Shown in pieces: positions 25,655 through 34,743 of a stretch of 64,000 nucleotides of DNA. The stretch lies in assembly GCA_934565655.1 (NCBI GenBank), contig CAKTIE010000007.1, positions 21,444 to 85,443 of the forward strand, given 5' to 3'. A model generated the notes under the pieces. It saw nothing but the letters and a program-made list of their open reading frames with translations, did no database searches and was not told the origin of the DNA. A program made the translations under genes and the position numbers. The DNA comes from an uncultured Oscillospiraceae bacterium (GTDB taxonomy: Bacteria > Bacillota > Clostridia > Oscillospirales > Oscillospiraceae). How positions within the stretch are numbered: the stretch's first letter is position 1; each line of letters begins with the position of its first letter.

Positions 25655-26875
25655 TCAGCTCTGGCTCAGAGCCTTGACGGTGATCTTGGTCACGGCGGCG
25701 TCGCCGTCCGTGTAGGTGTAGCCCATCAGGACGCCGTCCTTGATGGGCGTACCGGTCCCATCGAAGGAGAAGGTGCCGCAGGTGCTGTCATAGGCAGCGC
25801 TGGTATCGGCCAGAGCAGCCTGCACGCTGGCGGCGTCGGAAGCGCCGCAGGCCTCCATGGCGGCCTTGTAGACATACACGGCGTCGTAGGCCAGTGCGTC
25901 AAAGTTGTTGGGGGTCTCGCCGTACTTGGCCTCGTAGGCGGCAATGAATTTCTTGGAAACATCGCTGGTGGCCAGCTCCGTGGAATAGTGGTTCACAAAG
26001 TACACGTTGTTGTAGACGGACAGATCCGCACCGGCGGGGATGGTGGTCTCGGTGCTGTCCACGCCGTCGGCGCCCAGCAGGATGCCGGTAAAGCCTGCGC
26101 TGCGGGCCTGAGGCACCAGATAGGGGCCCATCACGTCATAGTAGAACGGGGTGAACACCAGCTCCGCACCGGCGGAGACCATCTTGTTGAACTGGTTGGT
26201 GTAGTCCACCTCGGTCATGGTGGCCACGGACTCCTCGGCCACCACCTCCAGGCCCTTGCTCTGGCAGGCCGCGATAAAGGCGTCACGCAGACCGGCGGAG
26301 TAGGTATCGGCGGAGCAGTAGACCACGCCCACCTTGGTATAGCCCTCGTCCAGCGCGTACTGGGCGGCCAGCTCACCCTGGAAGGAATCACGGAAGCAGG
26401 TACGGAACACATAGTCCATGGTGGTGGTCAGGGAATCCGCCGTACCGGTGGGGGTGATCAGGACCACGCCCTCGGAGTTGGCAATGGCGGTAATGGCGGA
26501 GGTGCAACCGGAGGTGGCGGAGCCTACCACCAGCTGGATACCGTCGGAGATCAGCGCGTTCATGGCGTTGACGCACTCGGTGGAGTCGCCCTGGTCATCC
26601 TTGACCTCCAGCGCCAGCTGATGGGCGCCGTCGCTGAGCGTCACGCCGCCGGCGGCATTGATCTCCTCAATGGCCAGCTTTGCGCCGTTTTCATTGTGGG
26701 TGCCGTAAACGGCCAGGCTGCCGGTCAGCGGGCCGATCAGGCCAAGGGTAATGGTATCGCTGCCGCCGGATGCGGCACCGTCAGACGCGGCGTCATTTCC
26801 GGAACCGCCGCAGGCGACCAGGCTGAAGGCCAGACAGCAGGCCAGCACCAGCGCGATAATTTTCTTCATTTTCAT
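25655..26875 (-). CDS. livJ: Branched-chain amino acid ABC transporter substrate-binding lipoprotein
   Basis: 406 residues from MKMKKIIALVLACCLAFSLV, ending in the lipobox LVACGG. AAGGAGG precedes the start. ITLGLIGPLTGSLAVYG and AKLAIEEINAAGGV are typical of the LivJ/LivK fold, and FDALAYDAVYVYKAAMEACG is near the C-terminus. It is anchored outside the membrane and delivers the ligand to LivHM. Branched-chain amino acids are the family default; amides or other amino acids are possible. Confidence 0.92.
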   Translation of the reverse strand: MKMKKIIALVLACCLAFSLVACGGSGNDAASDGAASGGSDTITLGLIGPLTGSLAVYGTHNENGAKLAIEEINAAGGVTLSDGAHQLALEVKDDQGDSTECVNAMNALISDGIQLVVGSATSGCTSAITAIANSEGVVLITPTGTADSLTTTMDYVFRTCFRDSFQGELAAQYALDEGYTKVGVVYCSADTYSAGLRDAFIAACQSKGLEVVAEESVATMTEVDYTNQFNKMVSAGAELVFTPFYYDVMGPYLVPQARSAGFTGILLGADGVDSTETTIPAGADLSVYNNVYFVNHYSTELATSDVSKKFIAAYEAKYGETPNNFDALAYDAVYVYKAAMEACGASDAASVQAALADTSAAYDSTCGTFSFDGTGTPIKDGVLMGYTYTDGDAAVTKITVKALSQS

Positions 26876-26904
26876 CAGAATGCCCTCCTTGTTTCGATTT
26901 TGGT

Positions 26905-26955
26905 CGGAATAAACAGAAAAGGCGTGTGTCCGGACTATCCCGGTCACACGCCTTT
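26905..26955 (-). terminator. Leader hairpin with T-tract in the livJ 5' region
   Basis: On the minus strand AAAGGCGTGTG pairs with CACACGCCTTT around an inner CCGG/CCGG stem, followed by TTTTCTGTTTATT. It begins within about ten bases of the expected transcription start. It is either an attenuator-like terminator or a 5' stabilising hairpin. Confidence 0.6.
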
Positions 26956-26967
26956 GTGTTGCGCTCT

Positions 26968-26996
26968 ATCATAAGCGCAAATTTGGTGTTTGTCAA
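26968..26996 (-). promoter_or_regulatory. Sigma-A promoter of the liv operon
   Basis: Minus strand: consensus TTGACA (26996-26991), 17 bases, TATGAT (26973-26968). Confidence 0.85.
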
Positions 26997-27172
26997 TCGC
27001 CATAACTCCACAAAATATTACGCCGAACCGCAGATACATTTGTTACATCAAACGATTTTGCGGCGCAGCGGGCCAACGCATGTAGAATCCATGCCGCGCA
27101 GACAAATGTCCGTTTGTGGAATTTGTGCAACGGGCCAGCAGCCTGTCCGTCCTGGCCATCTATTTTTAATAC

Positions 27173-27201
27173 TTGACATTTTCCCGATTATCTTTTATAA
27201 T
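27173..27201 (+). promoter_or_regulatory. Consensus sigma-A promoter of the pyr operon
   Basis: TTGACA, exactly 17 bases, TATAAT: a perfect match. The start codon of pyrC is only about 24 bases after the expected transcription start, leaving no room for a PyrR-type attenuator. The stretch 26997-27172 otherwise holds no gene. Confidence 0.92.
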
Positions 27202-27231
27202 GCAGCGAACGCAAAAAAGGAGGGCTTGATC

Positions 27232-28503
27232 ATGCGCTATCGATTCAAAAACGCAACGGTTCTCTTGGGCGGCGTATTTCATTTGGCGGACGTGTTTGTG
27301 GCGGACGGAAGAATTGTTTCCATCGGGGATCGTATTTCCTGTCCCGGTGATACTGTTTCCATTGATCTTCATAAGGCATTTTTATTTCCCGGTTTCGTGG
27401 ATGTGCATGTACATCTTCGAGAGCCGGGATTTTCTTATAAGGAGACCATCCACACCGGCACGATGGCCGCTGCCCACGGAGGCTTTACCCATGTGGCCGC
27501 CATGCCCAATCTGAACCCCGTTCCGGACTGCCGCGCCGCGCTGGCGCTCCAGCAGCGGCTGATCGCGGAGACGGCGGCGGTACATGTCCACCCCTACGGC
27601 GCGGTCACTGTGGGCGAGCAGGGGGAACGTCTGGCGGATCTGGCCGGTATGGCCCCGGATGTGATCGCCTTCTCCGACGACGGAAGGGGCATCCAGTCGG
27701 AGAGCATCATGCGGCAGGCCATGGAGGAATGCCGCCGCCTGGGGAAGATCCTGGCGGCCCACTGCGAGGACAACAGCCTGCTGCGGGGCGGCTATATCCA
27801 CGACGGGCCTTACGCCCGCGCCCACGGCCACCGGGGCATCTGCTCGGAGAGCGAATGGGGCCCCATCGCCCGGGACGTGCGTCTGGCGGAGGAGACCGGC
27901 TGCGCGTACCATGTGTGCCATGTGTCCACCAGGGAGAGCGTGGCCATCATCCGGGAGGCCAAGCGCCGGGGCGTGGATGTGACCTGCGAGACCGCCCCCC
28001 ACTATCTGGCCTTCACCCAGGACGACCTGCGGGAGGACGGGCGGTTCAAGATGAACCCGCCGCTGCGGGAGCAGGCGGACCGTGACGCGCTGATCGAGGG
28101 GCTGCTGGACGGCACCATCGACATGCTGGTCACCGACCACGCGCCCCACAGCCGGGAGGAAAAGGCCCGCGGCCTGGAAAAGAGCGCCATGGGCGTGGTG
28201 GGGCTGGAGACCTCCTTTGCCGCAAGCTACACCCATCTGGTGAAAACCGGCATCCTGCCGCTGGAAAGGCTGGTGGAGCTGATGCACGGCGCGCCCATGC
28301 GGCGCTTCGGCTGCGGTACGGCGCTGGCCGTCGGCCAGCCTGCCGACCTGACGGTATTTGACCTGAACGAGACCTACACGGTGGAGCCGGAGAAATTCCT
28401 GTCCATGGGCCGGGCCACGCCCTTTGCCGGATGCCGGCTGACCGGCGCGTGCAGACTGACCATGGTGGACGGCAGGATCGTCTGGAAGGAGGAAACGCTT
28501 TGA
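27232..28503 (+). CDS. pyrC: Dihydroorotase
   Basis: 423 residues, the multifunctional-type (class I) dihydroorotase length. FPGFVDVHVHLREPGFSYKE holds the HxH zinc pair; GGFTHVAAMPNLNPVPD, AHCEDN, HVCHVSTRESV and MLVTDHAPHSREEK carry the remaining metal and substrate residues. It closes carbamoyl-aspartate to dihydroorotate. AAGGAGG lies 8 bases before the ATG. First gene of the operon. Confidence 0.96.
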   Translation: MRYRFKNATVLLGGVFHLADVFVADGRIVSIGDRISCPGDTVSIDLHKAFLFPGFVDVHVHLREPGFSYKETIHTGTMAAAHGGFTHVAAMPNLNPVPDCRAALALQQRLIAETAAVHVHPYGAVTVGEQGERLADLAGMAPDVIAFSDDGRGIQSESIMRQAMEECRRLGKILAAHCEDNSLLRGGYIHDGPYARAHGHRGICSESEWGPIARDVRLAEETGCAYHVCHVSTRESVAIIREAKRRGVDVTCETAPHYLAFTQDDLREDGRFKMNPPLREQADRDALIEGLLDGTIDMLVTDHAPHSREEKARGLEKSAMGVVGLETSFAASYTHLVKTGILPLERLVELMHGAPMRRFGCGTALAVGQPADLTVFDLNETYTVEPEKFLSMGRATPFAGCRLTGACRLTMVDGRIVWKEETL

Positions 28504-29228
28504 AGGAAGTGATCTATACGGTGGCGGAGAACACGCCCCTGACGGCGGACGTGTACCGCATGCGCCTGACAGGCGACACCTCGGCCATCACCGCGCCGGG
28601 ACAGTTTCTGGAGCTGCGGCTGCCGGGCTTTTTCCTGCGGCGGCCCCTGTCCATCTGCGACTGGGACGGAAACGGCGTCACCCTGCTCTATAAGGTGGTG
28701 GGCGGCGGCACCGACTGGCTGCGCCGCTGCGCCGCCGGACAGCCCATCGACGCGCTGTCCGGTCTGGGCAACGGCTTTGATGTCGCGGCGTGCGGCTCCG
28801 TCACGACGCTGGCAGGAGGCGGCATCGGCATCGCCCCGCTGTACGGCCTTGCCCGGCGGCTGCTGGCCGCCGGAAAAACGCCGGTGGCGGTATTGGGCTA
28901 CAACACGGCGGCGGAGATGTTCTGGCACGAGGAATTCCGGGCGCTGGGCATCGGCGTGACCGTCGCCACGGCGGACGGCAGCCGCGGCGTACACGGCTTC
29001 GTGACCGACGCCCTGCCGGAGACATACGACACCCTCTGCGCCTGCGGCCCCACCCCCATGCTGAAGGCCCTGTCCGGCGTCACGGACAGGCCGGGCTTCT
29101 TCAGTCTGGAGGCCCGCATGGGCTGCGGCTTCGGCGCCTGCATGGGCTGCACCATCGAAACGACGGAAGGCCCCCAGCGGGTCTGCCGGGAGGGCCCGGT
29201 ATTCCGGAAGGAGGCGCTGATATGGTAA
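28500..29228 (+). CDS. pyrK: Dihydroorotate dehydrogenase electron-transfer subunit PyrK
   Basis: 242 residues starting at a TTG that overlaps the pyrC stop (TTGA); GGAGGAAA lies upstream. LRRPLSICDWDG binds FAD, TLAGGGIGIAPLYGLARRLL the NAD-binding half, and CGFGACMGCTIET with a later Cys (QRVCREG) the [2Fe-2S] cluster. It passes electrons from the PyrD flavin to NAD+. Confidence 0.95.
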   Translation: MKEVIYTVAENTPLTADVYRMRLTGDTSAITAPGQFLELRLPGFFLRRPLSICDWDGNGVTLLYKVVGGGTDWLRRCAAGQPIDALSGLGNGFDVAACGSVTTLAGGGIGIAPLYGLARRLLAAGKTPVAVLGYNTAAEMFWHEEFRALGIGVTVATADGSRGVHGFVTDALPETYDTLCACGPTPMLKALSGVTDRPGFFSLEARMGCGFGACMGCTIETTEGPQRVCREGPVFRKEALIW

Positions 29229-30139
29229 ACACAAGTGTAACGCTGTGCGGCCTGCCGCTGGACAACCCGGTGATCCCCGCCAGCGGCACCTTCGGCTACG
29301 GCTATGAGTTCGCGGAGCTGTATGACATCAACTGTCTGGGCACCTTCTCCTTCAAGGGCACCACGGCCTCGCCCCGGCTGGGCAACGCCCAGCCCCGCAT
29401 TGCGGAAGCACCGGGCGGCATGCTGAACGCCGTGGGATTGCAGAACCCCGGCGTGGACGCGGTGATCGCCCACGAGCTGCCCCGGCTGGCCCGGGTCTTT
29501 CACAAACCGGTCATGGCCAATGTCAGCGGCTTTTCCATCGACGAGTATGTGTCGGTCTGCCGCAGGCTGGACGCCTGCGAGCAGGTGGGCTGGCTGGAGG
29601 TGAACATCTCCTGCCCCAACGTCCACGGCGGCGGCATAAGCTTCGGCACCGATCCCAAAGCCGCCGCGGCGGTGACGGCGGCGGTAAAGGCCGCTGTGAA
29701 AAAGCCGGTCATCGTCAAGCTGTCCCCCAACGTCACCAGCATCGCGGACATCGCCAGAGCTTGCGAGGACGCAGGCGCGGACGCCGTCAGCCTCATCAAC
29801 ACCCTGATGGGCATGCGGCTGGATCTGCGCACCAGGCGGCCACTGCTGGCCAACGGCACCGGCGGCATGTCCGGCCCGGCCATCTTCCCGCTGGCGGTGC
29901 GGATGGTCTGGCAGGTCTATGAGGCCGTCAGCATCCCCGTCATCGGCATGGGCGGCGTCTCCACGGCGGAGGACGTGCTGGAGCTGATGCTGGCCGGGGC
30001 CACGGCGGTGGAGGTAGGCGCCGCCAATCTGACGCAGCCCTTTGCCTGCCGCGATATCATCCGCGATCTGCCCCGTGCCATGGCGGCATACGGCATCCAC
30101 GATCTGACTGAAATAATAGGAGGAGCACACCATGGGTAA
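29222..30139 (+). CDS. pyrD: Dihydroorotate dehydrogenase, type 1B catalytic subunit
   Basis: 305 residues. [35 protein letters not shown] and [15 protein letters not shown] with the catalytic cysteine mark type 1[22 protein letters not shown] binds the FMN phosphate. Its ATG overlaps the pyrK stop by 7 bases, consistent with a PyrDK complex. Confidence 0.96.
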   Translation: MVNTSVTLCGLPLDNPVIPASGTFGYGYEFAELYDINCLGTFSFKGTTASPRLGNAQPRIAEAPGGMLNAVGLQNPGVDAVIAHELPRLARVFHKPVMANVSGFSIDEYVSVCRRLDACEQVGWLEVNISCPNVHGGGISFGTDPKAAAAVTAAVKAAVKKPVIVKLSPNVTSIADIARACEDAGADAVSLINTLMGMRLDLRTRRPLLANGTGGMSGPAIFPLAVRMVWQVYEAVSIPVIGMGGVSTAEDVLELMLAGATAVEVGAANLTQPFACRDIIRDLPRAMAAYGIHDLTEIIGGAHHG

Positions 30140-30830
30140 AGATGTGATCATTGCGCTGGATTTCGACAGCCGGGAAAAGACGCTGGCCTTTCTGGATCAG
30201 TTCACGGGCCGCAAGCCCTTCGTCAAGATCGGCATGGAGCTGTTCTATGCCGAAGGCCCCGCCATCGTGCGGGAGATCAAGGCACGGGGCCACAGGATCT
30301 TTCTGGATCTGAAGCTCCACGACATTCCCAATACGGTGAAAAAAGCCATGGCGGTGCTGTCGGCGCTGGATGTGGACATGGTGAACCTCCACGCGGCAGG
30401 CACCCGCGCCATGATGACCGCCGCGCTGGAGGGCCTGACCCGCCCCGACGGCACGCGCCCCCTGCTGATCGCCGTCACCCAACTGACCTCCACCGGACAG
30501 GAGAGCATGGAACGGGAGATCGGCATCCATAAGCCGCTGGAGGAGGTGGTGCTGGACTACGCCCGCAACGCCGCCGCGGCGGGACTGGACGGCGTGGTCT
30601 GCTCGCCGCTGGAGTCCCAGGCCATTCATGAAGCCTGCGGCAGCGGCTTCGTCACCGTCACCCCCGGCATCCGCTTTGCCGACGCCGGAGCCGACGATCA
30701 GGTACGGATCACCACCCCGGCCCGGGCCCGGGAGATCGGCTCGGACTACATCGTGGTGGGCCGCCCCATCACCCAGGCGGCAGACCCCGTGACAGCCTAT
30801 CAGCGTTGCGTGGAGGAGTTCGTTGGATGA
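30132..30830 (+). CDS. pyrF: Orotidine 5'-phosphate decarboxylase
   Basis: 232 residues. [42 protein letters not shown] with the catalytic Asp-Lys set, and the C-terminal phosphate site [13 protein letters not shown] are all present. It makes UMP from OMP. Translationally coupled, overlapping pyrD by 8 bases. Confidence 0.97.
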   Translation: MGKDVIIALDFDSREKTLAFLDQFTGRKPFVKIGMELFYAEGPAIVREIKARGHRIFLDLKLHDIPNTVKKAMAVLSALDVDMVNLHAAGTRAMMTAALEGLTRPDGTRPLLIAVTQLTSTGQESMEREIGIHKPLEEVVLDYARNAAAAGLDGVVCSPLESQAIHEACGSGFVTVTPGIRFADAGADDQVRITTPARAREIGSDYIVVGRPITQAADPVTAYQRCVEEFVG

Positions 30831-31471
30831 GCCGGGACATCATACTGTTTGATCTGGACGGCACGCTGACGGAGTCCGGCCCCGGCATCATGAAGGCCGC
30901 CCAGTACGCCCTGCGCGCCTACGGCATCGAAAAGCCGTGGCAGGAGCTGTCCTACTTTGTGGGCCCGCCCCTCAGCGAGACCTTCGCCGCCTTCGTGGAG
31001 GAGCCGGAGATCCCCGGCATCGTCGCCAGGTTCCGGGAGTACTACCAGAAGGACGGCTGGCTGGACAACGCCCCCTATCCCGGCGTGCAGGAGATGCTGG
31101 ACGCTCTGCGCGCAGGCGGAAAACGCCTCGTGGTAGCCACCTCCAAGCCGGAGCGTCTGGCGGTGCAGGTGCTGACGCACTTTGACCTGCTGTCCCGCTT
31201 CGAGACGGTCTGCGGCGCGCCGGAGGGCGACCCCGCCGCCGCACAGAAGGCCAGCATTGTAAGAACAGCCCTGACAAAAGCAGGCTGTACCGATCCGGGC
31301 CGCGCCGTCATGGTAGGCGACCGGAAGTACGACATCACCGGCGGCCATCAGGCGGGACTGGCCGCCATCGGCGTGCTGTACGGTTACGGCAGCCGGGAGG
31401 AACTGACACAGGCCGGTGCGGACGCGCTGGCGGAAACACCGGAAGCATTGACGAAACTGATCTTATCATGA
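30827..31471 (+). CDS. HAD-superfamily phosphatase within the pyr operon
   Basis: 214 residues from [20 protein letters not shown]; the ATG overlaps the pyrF stop (ATGA). HAD motifs: DLDGT (nucleophile Asp), ATSKPE, and [16 protein letters not shown]. The cap ([22 protein letters not shown]) resembles phosphoglycolate phosphatase/5'-nucleotidase relatives. Tight coupling between pyrF and pyrE suggests action on a pyrimidine nucleotide or a damaged metabolite, but phosphoglycolate is equally possible. Confidence 0.88.
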   Translation: MSRDIILFDLDGTLTESGPGIMKAAQYALRAYGIEKPWQELSYFVGPPLSETFAAFVEEPEIPGIVARFREYYQKDGWLDNAPYPGVQEMLDALRAGGKRLVVATSKPERLAVQVLTHFDLLSRFETVCGAPEGDPAAAQKASIVRTALTKAGCTDPGRAVMVGDRKYDITGGHQAGLAAIGVLYGYGSREELTQAGADALAETPEALTKLILS

Positions 31472-31488
31472 AAGAGGAGGGAACAACC

Positions 31489-32136
31489 ATGGAGTATTCT
31501 CAGCGCCGCATTGCGGAGGGCCTGCTGTCCATCCGCGCCGTGTTCTTCCGTCCGGAGGAGCCGTTCATCTGGGCCAGCGGCATCAAAAGCCCGGTCTACT
31601 GCGACAACCGCCTGATCCTGACGGCGCCTGACGTGCGCACAGAGGTGGAGACCGCACTGACCGAGGTGATCCGCACCCACTATCCCGAGGCCGAGGTGCT
31701 GATGGGCACCAGCACGGCGGGCATCGCCCACGCGGCCATCGCAGGCCACATGATGGGCCTGCCCATGGGCTACGTCCGGGCCTCCGGCAAGGATCACGGC
31801 CGGAAGAACCAGATCGAGGGCCGGCTGGAGCCGGGCCAGAAGGTGGTGGTCATTGAGGATCTGATCTCCACCGGCGGCAGCGTGCTGGACGTGGTCAGCG
31901 TGCTGCGGGAGGCCGGCGCGGAGGTGCTGGGCGTGGCCAGCATTTTCACCTACGGCATGAAGAAGGGGCTGGAGCGTCTGGCCGCCGCCAACGTGAAAAA
32001 CGTCAGCCTGACGAACTTTGATGTGATCGCCGCCGTGGCGGCGGAGCAGCAGTACATTCAGCCGGAGGACGTGGCCCGGCTGATCCGCTTCCGCGACGAT
32101 CCCGCGGATGAATCTTGGATGGGAGGAAACCACTGA
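31489..32136 (+). CDS. pyrE: Orotate phosphoribosyltransferase
   Basis: 215 residues from [20 protein letters not shown], with GAGGAGGG before the ATG at 31489. [27 protein letters not shown] and the PRPP loop [14 protein letters not shown] define the family. It forms OMP from orotate and PRPP. Confidence 0.96.
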   Translation: MEYSQRRIAEGLLSIRAVFFRPEEPFIWASGIKSPVYCDNRLILTAPDVRTEVETALTEVIRTHYPEAEVLMGTSTAGIAHAAIAGHMMGLPMGYVRASGKDHGRKNQIEGRLEPGQKVVVIEDLISTGGSVLDVVSVLREAGAEVLGVASIFTYGMKKGLERLAAANVKNVSLTNFDVIAAVAAEQQYIQPEDVARLIRFRDDPADESWMGGNH

Positions 32137-32137
32137 T

Positions 32138-33052
32138 ATGAAGCATCTGATCGACATTCTGCAATTGAGCACCCAGGAGATCGACGAGCTGATGGCCAAG
32201 GCCAACGACATCATCGACCACCCCGAGGCCTATGCCCACAAGTGTGACGGCAAAATTCTGGCCACCCTGTTCTTCGAGCCCTCGACCCGCACCCGCCTGA
32301 GCTTCGAGTCCGCCATGCTGAGCCTCGGCGGCCAGACGCTGGGCTTCTCCTCCGCCAGCAGCTCCTCCGCCGCCAAGGGCGAGAGCGTTTCGGACACCGT
32401 CCGCACCGTCAGCTGCTACAGCGACATCATCGCCATGCGCCACCCCAAGGAGGGCGCGCCGCTGGTGGCCTCCTTCCATTCCGAGGTGCCGGTCATCAAC
32501 GCCGGTGACGGCGGCCACAACCACCCCACCCAGACCCTGACCGACCTGCTGACCATCCAGCGGGAAAAGGGCCGCTTCCACGACCTGACGGTTGGCTTCT
32601 GCGGCGACCTGAAGTTCGGCCGCACCGTCCACTCCCTCATCAGCGCCCTCAGCCGCTATACGGGCATCAGGATCGTGCTGATCTCCCCGGAGGAGCTGAA
32701 GCTGCCCAGCTATGTCAAGACGGAGGCGCTGAAAAAGCACGGCATTCCCTATGAACAGACCACCGATCTGGAGTCCGTCATGCCGGAGCTGGATATCCTC
32801 TACATGACCCGCGTCCAGCGGGAGCGCTTCTTCAACGAGGAGGACTACCTGCGCCTGAAGGACAGCTATATCCTCACGCCGGAGAAGCTGAAAAACGCCA
32901 AGCCGGATCTGTGCATCCTGCACCCGCTGCCCCGTGTCAACGAGATCTCCGTGGCGGTGGACGACGATCCCCGCGCCTGCTATTTCAAGCAGGTGCGCAA
33001 CGGGCGCTATATCCGTATGGCGCTGATCCTGAAGCTGCTGGGTATTGAATAA
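32138..33052 (+). CDS. pyrB: Aspartate carbamoyltransferase catalytic subunit
   Basis: 304 residues from [42 protein letters not shown] is the carbamoyl-phosphate motif, [20 protein letters not shown] and [10 protein letters not shown] the aspartate side. GGGAGGAA lies before the start, one base after the pyrE stop. It pairs with PyrI. Confidence 0.97.
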   Translation: MKHLIDILQLSTQEIDELMAKANDIIDHPEAYAHKCDGKILATLFFEPSTRTRLSFESAMLSLGGQTLGFSSASSSSAAKGESVSDTVRTVSCYSDIIAMRHPKEGAPLVASFHSEVPVINAGDGGHNHPTQTLTDLLTIQREKGRFHDLTVGFCGDLKFGRTVHSLISALSRYTGIRIVLISPEELKLPSYVKTEALKKHGIPYEQTTDLESVMPELDILYMTRVQRERFFNEEDYLRLKDSYILTPEKLKNAKPDLCILHPLPRVNEISVAVDDDPRACYFKQVRNGRYIRMALILKLLGIE

Positions 33053-33067
33053 AGGAGGGCTTGAACC

Positions 33068-33487
33068 ATGATCATTGACGCGATCTCCAATGGTATTGTG
33101 ATCGACCATATCTCTGCCGGAAAGGCAATGCACCTGTATCATATTCTGGGGCTGGACAAGCTGGACTGCTCGGTGGCCCTGCTGAAAAACGTGACCAGCG
33201 GCAAGCTGGGCCGCAAGGACATCATCAAGATCGACCGTATTCTGGAGCTGGACTGGGACGTGATCGGCTATGTGGATCCCGGCATCACCGTCAACATCAT
33301 CAAGGACGGCGTCCGGGTGGAGAAGCGGCAGCTGAAGCTGCCGGAGCGCATCACCAACGTGATCCGCTGCAAGAACCCCCGCTGCATCACCTCCGTGGAG
33401 CAGGAGCTGCCCCAGGTCTTCACCCTGACCGACCGGGAAAAGCGCACCTACCGCTGCCTGTACTGCGAGACGAAGGCCGAGCAGTAA
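33068..33487 (+). CDS. pyrI: Aspartate carbamoyltransferase regulatory subunit
   Basis: 139 residues. The N-terminal allosteric part (GIVIDHISAGKAMHLYHIL, DIIKIDRIL) and the zinc part with CKNPRC and CLYC are intact. It binds nucleotides and confers feedback control on PyrB. Last gene of the operon; no clear terminator is seen before the eutH promoter at 33548. Confidence 0.96.
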   Translation: MIIDAISNGIVIDHISAGKAMHLYHILGLDKLDCSVALLKNVTSGKLGRKDIIKIDRILELDWDVIGYVDPGITVNIIKDGVRVEKRQLKLPERITNVIRCKNPRCITSVEQELPQVFTLTDREKRTYRCLYCETKAEQ

Positions 33488-33547
33488 GCCTGCGCCGCGG
33501 GAACGCCATTGCTCAGGCAATATTCGGCGCTGCCCTTATCGCAGGAT

Positions 33548-33576
33548 TTGCGTTTTGACGCGCGGTGCGGTATAAT
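33548..33576 (+). promoter_or_regulatory. Promoter of eutH
   Basis: TTGCGT, 17 bases, TATAAT, 55 bases before the start. Confidence 0.6.
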
Positions 33577-33630
33577 AGCGGGCGAGAATGAAAGGCTGCC
33601 GGTTCAGGCAGCGCGAAGGAGCCGGGCGGG

Positions 33631-34701
33631 ATGGAACGTGTGATTCTATGGATATTGGCGGGCGGCGCGGCACTGGGCGGACTGGATCTGCTGCTGGGCA
33701 ACCGCTTCAAGCTGGGCGAACGGTTTGAGGAGGGCTTTCAGCTTCTCGGCCCCACCGCCTTATCCATGGCAGGGATCCTGTGTCTGGCCCCGCTGCTCTC
33801 CGGTGCGCTGGAGCGTACCGGAGAGCAGCTGTGGCTGCGGCTGGGGCTGGATCCGGCCATGCTGGGCGGTATTCTGGCCATCGACATGGGCGGCTATCAG
33901 ATGGCGGCGGCGCTGGCGGCAGACGCCGCCGTGGGACGCTACGCCGGAATACTGGCGGCGGCGACGCTGGGCTGCACCGTGTCTTTTACCATTCCCCTGG
34001 GCATCGGCATGGTGAAGGGCGAGGAAGCCAGCGACTTCTTCCGGGGACTGCTGATCGGACTGGCAGTGCTTCCGGCGGCGCTGCTGGTTGGCGGTCTGTG
34101 CAGCGGCATGGCCTTTCTGCCGCTGCTGGTTCAGACGCTGCCGGTACTGCTGCTGGCCATTCTGCTGATGGCAGGGCTGCGGTTCCTGCCGCGGCAGACG
34201 CTGGTGGGCTTTTCCTGGTTTGCCCGGCTCATCCGGTGGCTGAGCATCATCGGACTGGTGCTGGGCGCGGTGCAGTACATCTCCGGCACGGTACTGCTGC
34301 CGGGGCTGGCCCCCATTGAGGACGCCATGAAGGTGGTGTCCGGCATCGGCGTGGTGCTGCTGGGCAGCCTTCCGGCGGCGGAGCTGCTGCGGCGGGCACT
34401 GCGGCGGCCCCTGCAGGCGCTGGGACGGCGGGCCGGGCTGGCGGACAGCAGTCTGGCCGGGCTGCTGATCGGCTTCGTCAGCGTCACACCGGCGCTGGCC
34501 ATGCTGAAGGATATGGATCCCCGGGGTCGGGCCATGAACGCCGCGTTTCTGGTGTGCGGCGCGTCCACGCTGGCCTCCCATCTGGGCTTTACGCTGAGCG
34601 CGGAGCCCGCCATGCTGACGCCGCTGCTGCTGACCAAGACGGTGGGCGGCGTGCTGGCGGCGGCGCTGGCGCTGCTGCTGACGAAACCAAAACACGCATA
34701 A
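33631..34701 (+). CDS. eutH: EutH-like ethanolamine permease
   Basis: 356 residues, about ten membrane helices. GGLDLLLGNRFKLGERFEEGF, LDPAMLGGILAIDMGGYQMA and FVSVTPALAMLKDMDPRGRAMNAAF fit EutH closely. EutH imports protonated ethanolamine at low pH. None of the eut microcompartment or lyase genes is in the window. It has its own promoter, an AAGGAG site and a terminator. Confidence 0.85.
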   Translation: MERVILWILAGGAALGGLDLLLGNRFKLGERFEEGFQLLGPTALSMAGILCLAPLLSGALERTGEQLWLRLGLDPAMLGGILAIDMGGYQMAAALAADAAVGRYAGILAAATLGCTVSFTIPLGIGMVKGEEASDFFRGLLIGLAVLPAALLVGGLCSGMAFLPLLVQTLPVLLLAILLMAGLRFLPRQTLVGFSWFARLIRWLSIIGLVLGAVQYISGTVLLPGLAPIEDAMKVVSGIGVVLLGSLPAAELLRRALRRPLQALGRRAGLADSSLAGLLIGFVSVTPALAMLKDMDPRGRAMNAAFLVCGASTLASHLGFTLSAEPAMLTPLLLTKTVGGVLAAALALLLTKPKHA

Positions 34702-34703
34702 CG

Positions 34704-34738
34704 AAAGAGACACGTCCCGTGGGACGTGTCTCTTTTTG
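34704..34738. terminator. Bidirectional terminator between eutH and the M20 dipeptidase gene
   Basis: AAAGAGACACGTCCC with a 2-base loop and a perfect complement, then TTTTTGTG; A-rich on the left, so both strands end in U-tracts. Confidence 0.9.
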
Positions 34739-34743
34739 TGTGC

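Noticed and set aside
27201-27231. PyrR-binding attenuator before pyrC
   Set aside because: The leader is only about 24 bases, too short for anti-antiterminator structures.
27382-33520. Long open frames antisense to the pyr genes
   Set aside because: They lack ribosome sites and family motifs and follow from the high G+C content; the sense genes are unambiguous.
33555-33576. TTGACG as the -35 of the eutH promoter
   Set aside because: Its spacing to TATAAT is only 10 bases; TTGCGT at 17 bases is used instead.
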